Shown here: piece after piece, positions 20,992 to 27,669 of the stretch
How positions within the stretch are numbered: the first letter of the stretch is position 1
Layout of the letters: every line of letters begins with the position of its first letter
Assembly (NCBI RefSeq): GCF_018881715.1
Contig: NZ_JACVPW010000013.1
Coordinates: 62,001 to 126,000 of the forward strand
From: Polynucleobacter parvulilacunae
GTDB lineage: Bacteria; Pseudomonadota; Gammaproteobacteria; Burkholderiales; Burkholderiaceae
Length of the DNA: 64,000 nucleotides
Direction of reading: 5' to 3'
The notes under the pieces: model-generated
Seen by the model: the letters and a program-made list of their open reading frames with translations, nothing else
What the model was told of the DNA's origin: nothing
Database searches by the model: none
Translations under genes and position numbers: made by a program

Positions 20992-21300
20992 TTAAGCCTT
21001 CTTAGCGTAAGCAGAACACCAGCCTTTGCCAGAAACTTGCTTACCAGCAAACAATGAGCAACCGCCAGCAGCCGCATCCGCTTTGCCTTGGAACAATGCA
21101 CAGTTGCTGCATTGTTGTCCGGCGGCATACTTAGCGTATTTGGCCTTATCGACAGTTGTTGCATTCGCCTTGTAGCCCAAAGCAGCGGCTTGCGGATCAG
21201 TTTCTGCAACCATTGCTTGAGCTTGAACTTTACCGTTCAATGCCAAAGTGCAAGCACCAGCAGCAGACAAAATCATAAATTGACGACGACTATTTTTCAT
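20992..21300 (-). CDS. High-potential iron-sulfur protein (HiPIP)
   Basis: The 102-residue product has a twin-arginine type signal (SRRQFMILSAAGACTLAL) and a mature domain with four Cys in the HiPIP pattern: CSNC, then GGC, then GWCSAY. HiPIPs carry one [4Fe-4S]3+/2+ cluster and act as soluble periplasmic electron carriers. A GGAG ribosome site precedes the ATG. It stands divergent to a periplasmic rhodanese and next to the tsdBA locus. A HiPIP has been proposed as electron acceptor of thiosulfate dehydrogenase in Allochromatium, which fits the context. Confidence 0.92.
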   Translation of the reverse strand: MKNSRRQFMILSAAGACTLALNGKVQAQAMVAETDPQAAALGYKANATTVDKAKYAKYAAGQQCSNCALFQGKADAAAGGCSLFAGKQVSGKGWCSAYAKKA

Positions 21301-21438
21301 AAAGACTCCAGTGTTCGGATGAATAAAAAGCTTAAATAACTAGCTATAAGGGATATTAAAGGGGATAACACCATCAACAATAGGGGTTTCTCAGTATTAA
21401 GTTTAGCAACTCTTGGGCTCACACTGTAGGAATATGCA

Positions 21439-21460
21439 TAAATGCGTATATAAGCATTTA
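21439..21460 (+). promoter_or_regulatory. Palindrome TAAATGC-N8-GCATTTA, candidate ArsR/SoxR-type operator
   Basis: TAAATGC (21439-21445), eight bases, then GCATTTA (21454-21460) form a perfect inverted repeat 41 bases before the rhodanese start. It lies in the divergent HiPIP/rhodanese gap. Its 20-base core matches the palindrome in front of soxR (32655-32680) at 16 of 20 positions, including the spacer GTATA. The regulator is inferred. Confidence 0.65.
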
Positions 21461-21501
21461 AATCAATGGTTTTACTCAAATTAATAAAAAAGAGGGGTTT
21501 T

Positions 21502-22086
21502 ATGAAAAAGCTTTTTTCACTCGGCCTGATGTTGTTTTCAGGTATAGCCGCCGCACAAACCGCTGCGCCTGCCAGCCCAGAATTACTGCAGATTATTGAT
21601 AAGTCCACTAACTTCGTTGTCAAAACCTCAAAGGGGCCGATTGAAATTACCCGCGTAATGACACCTTGTGCCAAAAATAAAGGATGGTTGCAGCCATTAA
21701 TTCCAATCAAGGGTGTTGTGCCAGTTGATGAAATTGATGTTCTCAACGCCTTGAACGACAAAGATTCGCTTGTAGTTGATATGCGTGTAATTGATGACCG
21801 CGTCAAAGGAACTATTCCTGGCTCTATTGGCATTCCTTACACTGAAGTTGCAATGCGCATGGATGAATTGGGTTGCAAAAAGCCTGCAGCAGGATCAACT
21901 AAATGGGACTGCTCCAAAGCTAAGAAGGTTTATGCATTCTGTAATGGTCCAGTTTGTCCACAAAGCCCAATGGCAATGGCCGCTATGACTCGTGATGGTT
22001 TTCCTGCAACTAAGATCTACTACTATCGCGGTGGCATGTTGGACTGGGATGCGCTTGGCTTGACAACGGTAAAGGGTGAGTTTTAA
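21502..22086 (+). CDS. Periplasmic rhodanese-like sulfurtransferase
   Basis: The ATG at 21502 follows GAGGGG and gives a 194-residue protein with a signal peptide (MKKLFSLGLMLFSGIAAAQ). A single rhodanese domain spans about 70-194 and includes SLVVDMRVIDDRVKGTIPGSIGIPY. The active loop is AFCNGPVCPQSP with the likely catalytic Cys, and two other Cys (near 57 and in MDELGCKKP) could form disulfides. It probably moves sulfane sulfur in the periplasm. It is followed by a terminator, so it is monocistronic. Confidence 0.85.
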   Translation: MKKLFSLGLMLFSGIAAAQTAAPASPELLQIIDKSTNFVVKTSKGPIEITRVMTPCAKNKGWLQPLIPIKGVVPVDEIDVLNALNDKDSLVVDMRVIDDRVKGTIPGSIGIPYTEVAMRMDELGCKKPAAGSTKWDCSKAKKVYAFCNGPVCPQSPMAMAAMTRDGFPATKIYYYRGGMLDWDALGLTTVKGEF

Positions 22087-22110
22087 GTCTTCCTTATTCC
22101 TTGATATTAA

Positions 22111-22137
22111 AAAGGGAGCCCAGGCTCCCTTTGTTTT
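22111..22137 (+). terminator. Intrinsic terminator after the rhodanese gene
   Basis: AAAGGGAGCC (22111-22120), a CA loop, and GGCTCCCTTT (22123-22132) are followed by GTTTTT. Its position between convergent genes (rhodanese and tsdA) means it could serve both strands. Confidence 0.85.
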
Positions 22138-22157
22138 TGTGAGGATAAAGACGAAGG

Positions 22158-23108
22158 TTATTTAACGCCTTTACCTATAAGTACACCGTCAACAACTGAG
22201 CCATACAGGTTTACGCCATCATCAGCATGGAATCTTTTGCGAGTTTTTTCAATATCCCCATCAATTATGCGTGGGTCTTGGGGGCGTTCATGCATATTTA
22301 TAAAAGCAGCAACATCCCAGGACTCCACGTCGGTTAAGGTTTCGCCTCGACCTAAAGGCATATTGTGTTGTATGAATCCAGCCGCAGTATTGATGCGATG
22401 CATGCCTGCTCCCCAGTTATAAGAATTCTTACCCCAGAGTGGAGGGAAAACATAGGTTGCCCCAACCTTTTGTCCTTCACCGTTTGAACCATGGCAGATT
22501 TGACATTGCTTTTCATAAACTACTTTTCCACGAGCAATGTCATAACCACCTTTAGGGGGAGGAGGTTCGTCGAAGCCTCGCCCTGGGAGTGCTTTGCCAA
22601 CAGGTGCACCAGTCGATAGCCAATATGAATAAGCCGTTAGGGCTAAGATAACTTCGCTATCAGCTGGCGGCGGAGTTCCGTTCATACTGAACGTGAAGCA
22701 TCCTTGAAGTCTCTCGGCATAGGTATTCACTTTATTATTTTTCTTGCGGTAGGCTGGATACATAGGATACGCAGCCCACATTGGAGAAGAATTTGCAAGA
22801 CGCCCTCTATCAATATGACAATTCACGCAATTCATCTCATTGCCAACGTATTGGGGTGCCAGTGCTTTTGTATTTACAAAGATAGCCTCTCCGCGCCGAA
22901 CTAATTCGCCAAAGGCATTATTTTGTAATTCAGAGTCTGTTGGTGGTGTGAAGTATTGTGTTTTGCCAACCTTGTGGGTATTTGAGGGAATTTGGGATTG
23001 GTCCTCTAGTTTTGATTTATCCACTGCAAACGTAGTTGGCGAGCTAAGGAGTAGGCATAAGACTACTAAACTGCTAATTGAGATTTTCATAGATATATTT
23101 TTATTCAT
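22158..23108 (-). CDS. tsdA: Thiosulfate dehydrogenase (tetrathionate-forming), dihaem cytochrome c
   Basis: The 316-residue protein has a signal peptide (to about 28) and two class I cytochrome domains. Haem motifs are CVNCH (94-98) and CQICH (202-206). Cys137 in RLQGCFTFSMNG matches the unusual cysteine ligand of the TsdA active-site haem, and Met250 in IQHNMPLG matches the second-haem methionine. The block FPPLWGKNSYNWGAGM is a strong TsdA signature. The enzyme couples two thiosulfates to tetrathionate in the periplasm. It is downstream of tsdB by 14 bases. The first ATG (23108) or the one six codons later may be used; neither has a clear ribosome site. Confidence 0.92.
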   Translation of the reverse strand: MNKNISMKISISSLVVLCLLLSSPTTFAVDKSKLEDQSQIPSNTHKVGKTQYFTPPTDSELQNNAFGELVRRGEAIFVNTKALAPQYVGNEMNCVNCHIDRGRLANSSPMWAAYPMYPAYRKKNNKVNTYAERLQGCFTFSMNGTPPPADSEVILALTAYSYWLSTGAPVGKALPGRGFDEPPPPKGGYDIARGKVVYEKQCQICHGSNGEGQKVGATYVFPPLWGKNSYNWGAGMHRINTAAGFIQHNMPLGRGETLTDVESWDVAAFINMHERPQDPRIIDGDIEKTRKRFHADDGVNLYGSVVDGVLIGKGVK

Positions 23109-23122
23109 GCGATGTCTTTAAA

Positions 23123-23851
23123 TTACCTAAGTCTGTGCTGGGATTCATCAAAAGGTTCTGTTGCATCGCCTAAATTTCCAAAGTACTCCGAAACTGCTTT
23201 TATTTGTGCATCAGTAAGGCTGGCGGCTATATGTTGCATTAACCCATTGGGATCGTTGCTTCTCGTAGGCGGCGCTCCCTTTTTATTGGCAGCAGTAGGT
23301 TTTTCTGCCTTCCACGCCTTAAGTTGATTTTCTAGGTACAAAGGGGATTGACCGGCTAATGGTGGAAAAGAATCACCAACACCAACGCCATCTGGCCCAT
23401 GACATAAAGTACATTCAGGAATATTTTTACTCCATTCGCCACGCAGGGCAATCCAGGCGCCAGTACCGGGAACGGGCAGTCCAGCTTGTTTGGTGTTTAC
23501 GTTAACTTTTGGCCGCTTAGAGTAGGCGTTAGCCACTGCAATAATTTCCTCGTTTGTTAGTGCGGAAGAAATACCTTGCATCAGAGGATTTTTTCGACTG
23601 CCTGACTTAAAGTCGTAAAGTTGCTTTTCAATATATGCCGCAGGTAATCCTGCGAGCCGCGGAAATCCCGCTGATGGCATGCCTTTGCCATCTGGGGCAT
23701 GGCAACTAATACAGGGCATCGCAGCAGGATTTGCTCCACCATGAACCATGATCGCTTCGCCGTCTAAGGCAAACGAAAGAGTTGGCATGATCATGCATAA
23801 GTACGCGATGTACTTTGAGGTGCGTATAAATAGTGTAGATGTCATGTTCAT
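23123..23851 (-). CDS. tsdB: Dihaem cytochrome c4-like protein, probable TsdB
   Basis: The 242-residue product (start ATG 23851 chosen; a second ATG lies two codons on, and an upstream TTG is possible) has a signal peptide ending near LSFA. Two c4-type domains follow, with CISCH (47-51) and CTLCH (147-151). The repeated FPRLAG / FPPLAGQSPLYLENQLKAW pattern is typical of cytochrome c4. In other bacteria TsdB is a dihaem electron acceptor encoded with TsdA. Here it is directly upstream of tsdA on the same strand, which supports that role. Confidence 0.85.
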   Translation of the reverse strand: MNMTSTLFIRTSKYIAYLCMIMPTLSFALDGEAIMVHGGANPAAMPCISCHAPDGKGMPSAGFPRLAGLPAAYIEKQLYDFKSGSRKNPLMQGISSALTNEEIIAVANAYSKRPKVNVNTKQAGLPVPGTGAWIALRGEWSKNIPECTLCHGPDGVGVGDSFPPLAGQSPLYLENQLKAWKAEKPTAANKKGAPPTRSNDPNGLMQHIAASLTDAQIKAVSEYFGNLGDATEPFDESQHRLR

Positions 23852-23896
23852 TATCAAAATCAGAAAGACTCAATTGGTGGAATAGCGCGACCTATG

Positions 23897-23920
23897 TTGG
23901 GAATAAATCATCATTCCCAA
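23897..23920. promoter_or_regulatory. Palindrome TTGGGAAT-N8-ATTCCCAA in the divergent tsdB / cytochrome-fusion gap
   Basis: TTGGGAAT (23897-23904) and ATTCCCAA (23913-23920) are exact reverse complements around an 8-base spacer. The site is 46-69 bases ahead of tsdB and about 170 bases ahead of the fusion gene. There is no U-run on either side, so an operator is more likely than a terminator. The cognate regulator is unknown. Confidence 0.6.
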
Positions 23921-23996
23921 GGATTTCAACGGACCTTGTAATTGTGCATGAGTTTATTTTCAATTTAGTATCTTGAGCCCTAAAAACAAACTAGAT

Positions 23997-24044
23997 TTGA
24001 TCTATGTCAAGTTGCCGATATGGGTTTACCCCATACTGAGTGGG
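23997..24044 (+). promoter_or_regulatory. FNR-like box with candidate class II promoter for the five-haem fusion gene
   Basis: TTGAT-CTAT-GTCAA (23997-24010) differs from the FNR consensus TTGAT-N4-ATCAA at one base. A -10-like CATACT lies at 24032-24037, which would put the transcription start near 24044 and the box centre near -40.5, the usual position for direct activation by FNR-type proteins. It also supports translation from 24089 rather than from the ATG at 24020. Confidence 0.6.
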
Positions 24045-24088
24045 TAAAGAGCAATTGGACTCATTGCGATCAAGATACTCAGGGCTAT

Positions 24089-26110
24089 ATGATGCGATTC
24101 TTTAAGACCATTATTTTTTGTGTTGCATTTAGCCATAGTTTTTTCTCCTTCGCAGTGGACAATTCGAGCTCAACAGAGTCTTCCATAAAGCGGGGTGAAT
24201 ATTTATCGCACCTTGGCGACTGTGTTGCATGTCATACCGAAAAGGGTGGCAAATTAATGGCCGGTGGCTTGGAGCTAAAAACACCTTTCGGAGCATTGTA
24301 TTCAACAAACATTACGCCTGATAAAAAGACTGGAATTGGTGGGTATAGTTTTGAACAATTCGATAGGGTTATGAGAAGGGGTGTTACCGCTGACGGCCAT
24401 AATTTATACCCCGCTATGCCGTACCCATCCTATTCAAGAATGTCTGTCGAGGATATGCAGTCACTCTATCAGTATCTAATGCATGGTGTATTGCCCGTAG
24501 AAAAAGTGAATATCCAAAGTCAGATGAAATGGCCATACAACATGCGTTGGGGCCTAAGCTTTTGGAACATTCTCTTTGGCGGCAGCAAGCCTTATCAGCC
24601 AGAGGCAAGTCAAACCCAACAATGGAATCGTGGCGCATATATTGTTCAAGGCATGGGTCATTGTGGATCGTGTCATACCCCTAGAGGCCTTTTGTTCCAA
24701 GAAAAGGCAATGAGTCAAGCCGGATCACATGGTAAGTATTTTTTGACTGGATCTACGGTTGATAGTTGGCATGCAGTGAATCTCCGTAATTTATGGACGC
24801 CATCAGAAATTGTAGCGTTCCTGAAAACTGGTAGAAATCAACATGCAACCGCATATGGAACAATGACTGAAGTCATTGGTTTAAGCACACAACATTTCAC
24901 TGATGAAGATCTTACTGCAATTGCTGTATATCTTAAATCACTGAGTCTAGATGAGAGCAATCAGGCCCAGCCAATAATAGCTTTGGAAAAATCGCAGCTA
25001 TATAAGTCTAAAAATGGTTTGGCTTATGTGCAATTTTGTTCCACCTGTCATCGCAATGACGGGAATGGGGTTTCAAAGATATTTCCTCCTTTGGCTGGTA
25101 ACAAATCAATTCTTTCTGACGATCCAACTTCAGTAATTCACGTTGTTTTGAGCGGTTGGAAATCGGCGGCTACAAAAACAAACCATCGCATCGTTGGTAT
25201 GCCCGAATATGGCTCACTCGGAGATGAGGAGTTGGCGCGAATTATTACCTTCATACGTTCTTCATGGGGGAATTCTGCATCTGAGGTTTCAGTTAATCAG
25301 GTTAAGGCAGTTCGGGCACAGCTAAATTTAACTTCACAAGATGGCTCTAAATTTGTAACGCCTCGATTTTCAAATATGCTAGAAAAATCAAACTCAGGGC
25401 AGCTAGTCTACGGTATGCGACTAATAGCAGAGACGGGCACTTTGCTTCCTGATCACGTTGGCAACAGCCTTAACTGCAGTAGCTGCCATACCAATGCTGG
25501 AACTGTAGCGAATGCATCCCCATTTATTGGTGTAGCGGCACAGTTTCCTGCTTATGCCCCACGTGCAGGGAAAATCATTGATCTTGAGGATCGAATTAAT
25601 GGATGCTTTAAACGATCGATGAACGGTAAGGCGTTAGAAAAGGATTCGGTTGAAATGAAGGCAATGGTCGCCTACATGAAGTGGGTTAACGGGCCTTATA
25701 AAAAGGATGAGCAGATTCCAGGTAGAGGCATTGGGAAAATTGATAAAACGCTAATTCCAAATATTGAAAATGGCAAGGTTGTTTACCAAGCTCAATGTGC
25801 TGTTTGCCATGGGTCTAATGGAGAAGGCGTAAAACAATCTGATGGTCGGTATGTGTTTCCAATGGTGTGGGGTGATGAGTCCTTCAATTTAGGCGCTGGA
25901 ATGGCGCGTACCTTTACTGCTGCGGCATTTATCAAGCAAAACATGCCGATGGGTCACAACACCAAATTTCCTTTAGGGCAGGGAGGTAGTTTAGGTGATC
26001 AGGAGGCTCTTGATGTTGCTGAGTACTTTGCTCATATGGCTCGCCCAGACTTTATTGGTAAGGATAAGGACTGGCCTAATGGCGGCAAGCCCAAAGATGC
26101 GCGCTATTAA
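24089..26110 (+). CDS. Five-haem fusion: AdhB-like trihaem cytochrome c plus TsdA-like thiosulfate dehydrogenase
   Basis: From ATG 24089 the protein has 673 residues and a signal peptide (about 1-22). Residues 30-410 resemble the trihaem cytochrome subunit of membrane alcohol/aldehyde-type dehydrogenases, with haem sites CVACH (45-49), CGSCH (192-196) and CSTCH (317-321), and the family block TPFGALYSTNITPD followed by LYPAMPYPSY. Residues 440-673 are a TsdA module: HVGNSLNCSSCH (haem 463-467), INGCFKRSMNG with the ligand Cys506, CAVCH (570-574), FPMVWGDESFNLGAGM and a QNMPMG methionine. Both halves keep their catalytic or binding residues in one open frame. I infer a self-wired thiosulfate dehydrogenase that hands electrons to its own trihaem arm. 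The ATG at 24020 would add 23 residues and spoil the signal peptide. Confidence 0.85.
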   Translation: MMRFFKTIIFCVAFSHSFFSFAVDNSSSTESSIKRGEYLSHLGDCVACHTEKGGKLMAGGLELKTPFGALYSTNITPDKKTGIGGYSFEQFDRVMRRGVTADGHNLYPAMPYPSYSRMSVEDMQSLYQYLMHGVLPVEKVNIQSQMKWPYNMRWGLSFWNILFGGSKPYQPEASQTQQWNRGAYIVQGMGHCGSCHTPRGLLFQEKAMSQAGSHGKYFLTGSTVDSWHAVNLRNLWTPSEIVAFLKTGRNQHATAYGTMTEVIGLSTQHFTDEDLTAIAVYLKSLSLDESNQAQPIIALEKSQLYKSKNGLAYVQFCSTCHRNDGNGVSKIFPPLAGNKSILSDDPTSVIHVVLSGWKSAATKTNHRIVGMPEYGSLGDEELARIITFIRSSWGNSASEVSVNQVKAVRAQLNLTSQDGSKFVTPRFSNMLEKSNSGQLVYGMRLIAETGTLLPDHVGNSLNCSSCHTNAGTVANASPFIGVAAQFPAYAPRAGKIIDLEDRINGCFKRSMNGKALEKDSVEMKAMVAYMKWVNGPYKKDEQIPGRGIGKIDKTLIPNIENGKVVYQAQCAVCHGSNGEGVKQSDGRYVFPMVWGDESFNLGAGMARTFTAAAFIKQNMPMGHNTKFPLGQGGSLGDQEALDVAEYFAHMARPDFIGKDKDWPNGGKPKDARY

Positions 26111-26197
26111 TTGGTGGCATCCATCTGTAATTGAGGGCCATTTATTGAAATCTTGATTGCAGATGTCCAAACCATATAGATCTGAATCTACTATTTA

Positions 26198-26211
26198 TTG
26201 ATGTGGATCAA
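26198..26211 (+). promoter_or_regulatory. Perfect FNR-type box ahead of the persulfide operon
   Basis: TTGAT-GTGG-ATCAA matches the FNR consensus at all ten fixed positions. Its centre is about 72 bases upstream of the start predicted from the -10 at 26265, consistent with a class I activator position. It is 103 bases before the first gene's ATG. Confidence 0.75.
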
Positions 26212-26241
26212 ATTTGCCCCCTGTTATCAGTCCTAGCGGGC

Positions 26242-26270
26242 TTGACATACCAATTCTAAGTAAATAATAT
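26242..26270 (+). promoter_or_regulatory. Sigma-70-type promoter of the persulfide operon
   Basis: A consensus -35 TTGACA (26242-26247), a 17-base spacer and -10 TAATAT (26265-26270) are present. Transcription would start near 26277, 37 bases ahead of the first ATG. A near-consensus promoter like this usually needs a repressor, and a palindrome overlaps its -10. Confidence 0.8.
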
Positions 26271-26288
26271 ATAACTTAATATATTATT
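26263..26288. promoter_or_regulatory. AT-rich palindrome AATAATATA-N8-TATATTATT over the -10
   Basis: AATAATATA (26263-26271) and TATATTATT (26280-26288) are exact reverse complements around TAACTTAA. The repeat covers the -10 and the predicted start site, a classical repressor position. The operon's own BigR/SqrR-type ArsR protein (29296) is the obvious candidate; members of this group bind AT-rich palindromes. This link is inference. Confidence 0.7.
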
Positions 26289-26313
26289 AAAACCTTAAAT
26301 GAGGTGGCTAAAA

Positions 26314-26841
26314 ATGGTTAACAAAGTAGAGCGGGCTATACCGGCCCCTTATATGAATCCTTTATTGGCGGGAATCCTTCTCGGAATGGTTTTGTTGGCC
26401 ACTTTTGTTGTTACAGGTCATGGGCTAGGAGCTACAGGCTTTACAACGCGCTTAACAGCCTGGTTTGGAATGTATATTGCTCCAGTTGCAACAAATGCAA
26501 ACGATTACCTGGGTGGGATGGTTGAAGATGGCAAGCCACTAAATGCATGGATTACTTGGCAAGTCATTGGCGTAGCTCTTGGAGCGTTTATTTCTGCATT
26601 TTTTGCGCACAGAATTCAATTCAAGATGGACGGAGCAAAGTTTTTAGGTGGATCTAAGCGTCCATGGACAGCCCTTTGTGGGGGTGTGCTTGCAGGTTTT
26701 GGTGCAAGGATTGCGGCTGGCTGTACTAGTGGACTTGGTTTATCCGGTGCGGCGGTTCTGAGTTTGGCCGGCTTTACTTTCCTGGGAACATTCTTTGCGG
26801 TAGGTTTATTGACAAGCCGCTTCTTGAGAGAGGAGAAATAA
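26314..26841 (+). CDS. YeeE/YedE family permease half (PmpA-like)
   Basis: The ATG at 26314 has a GAGGTG ribosome site seven bases upstream, so the in-frame ATG at 26299 is less likely. The 175-residue membrane protein has about four helices and the sulfur-transport signature AAGCTSGLGLSGAAVLS near residues 130-146, with the conserved Cys. The group (COG2391/DUF395) includes PmpA/PmpB, linked to BigR-controlled sulfide or persulfide handling, and E. coli YeeE/TsuA, a thiosulfate importer. It is paired with the next gene, two bases downstream. Confidence 0.85.
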   Translation: MVNKVERAIPAPYMNPLLAGILLGMVLLATFVVTGHGLGATGFTTRLTAWFGMYIAPVATNANDYLGGMVEDGKPLNAWITWQVIGVALGAFISAFFAHRIQFKMDGAKFLGGSKRPWTALCGGVLAGFGARIAAGCTSGLGLSGAAVLSLAGFTFLGTFFAVGLLTSRFLREEK

Positions 26842-26842
26842 G

Positions 26843-27409
26843 ATGAGTGAAATTCTCTCTGGGCTTCTATTGGGTGGTGCTTTTGGCTATGTCTTGGAAC
26901 GCGCCGGATTCGGCAATCCTAATAAGTTGACTGGCCAGTTTCGATTAACCGATTGGTCTGTATTTAAGGTGATGTTCACCGCGATTGTGTTTGCTGCTGT
27001 TGGCCTCTTAGTTTTGGAGCAGGTGGGCTTTGTAGATGCTGGTAATTTATTTATACCACCTGCATTTTTAGGCGCCGCTGCTCTTGGTGGAGCATTTGTT
27101 GGCGCAGGTTTTGCAATTGGTGGATATTGCCCTGGAACCTCAGTTGTCGGTTTGATGTCTGGACGGATTGATGCGGCCATATTTTTGCTCGGCTTATTGT
27201 TAGGGACCGTATTGTTTGCTGGTATCTATCCAAGTATTGAGTTCATGACGACTATGGGTGAATACGTAAAAGCGGATGCACTGTCTGATGCTTTCCACAT
27301 ATCGGTTTTATCAATTGATGTTGGTATGGTTATTGCGGCAGTCGGAGTATTTATCTTGGGTTCTTGGATGGAGAAGAGGTCCAGGGGTCCCGTTAGTTCC
27401 CAGGTTTAA
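26843..27409 (+). CDS. YeeE/YedE family permease half (PmpB-like)
   Basis: The 188-residue protein has about five membrane helices. It opens with LLLGGAFGYVLERAGFGNPNK and carries GGYCPGTSVVGLMSGRID with the conserved Cys near residue 95, the mark of the second half of split YeeE/YedE transporters. A GAGGAGAAA ribosome site lies at the end of the previous gene. Together the two halves probably form one transporter for a sulfur species such as persulfide or thiosulfate. Confidence 0.85.
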   Translation: MSEILSGLLLGGAFGYVLERAGFGNPNKLTGQFRLTDWSVFKVMFTAIVFAAVGLLVLEQVGFVDAGNLFIPPAFLGAAALGGAFVGAGFAIGGYCPGTSVVGLMSGRIDAAIFLLGLLLGTVLFAGIYPSIEFMTTMGEYVKADALSDAFHISVLSIDVGMVIAAVGVFILGSWMEKRSRGPVSSQV

Positions 27410-27427
27410 TTATTTAAAAGGAAAGTT

Positions 27428-27661
27428 ATGTCCAAAAAATCAACAGTAGCTGCGTTAGCAATGGCTTTAGCTGGATTGGCGGCTGCACCATTGGCACATT
27501 CAGCAGATGCTCCTGCTAATCCATCAGGCGCAGAGCAGAAGAACCCCTGCAGTCCTAAAAAAGAGTCGGCAAATCCTTGTGGCCCTGCAAAGAAAAAAGC
27601 AGCTAACCCATGCGGCCCTGCAAATCCATGCGGCCCTAAAAAGCGTAAAGCTGCAGAGTAA
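27428..27661 (+). CDS. Small secreted protein with NPC(G/S)P repeats
   Basis: The 77-residue product has a signal peptide ending near AHSADA (about 1-26). The mature part of about 50 residues is made of NPCSP, NPCGP, NPCGP and NPCGP units spaced by Lys/Ala-rich linkers, giving four Cys and no other recognisable domain. It has an AAAGGAAAG ribosome site and lies between pmpB and the next gene, inside the operon. I do not recognise a characterised family. Four evenly spaced periplasmic thiols suggest binding of a metal or of sulfane sulfur, but this is a guess. Confidence 0.7.
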   Translation: MSKKSTVAALAMALAGLAAAPLAHSADAPANPSGAEQKNPCSPKKESANPCGPAKKKAANPCGPANPCGPKKRKAAE

Positions 27662-27669
27662 CTAAATAA

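Noticed and set aside
21297..21833. Minus-strand frame of 178 residues across the HiPIP/rhodanese gap
   Set aside because: It runs over the palindrome and the rhodanese gene, and its hydrophobic stretches come from AT-rich spacer sequence.
24020..24088. Upstream ATG extension of the five-haem fusion
   Set aside because: It adds 23 polar residues ahead of the signal peptide and overlaps the predicted promoter and start site.
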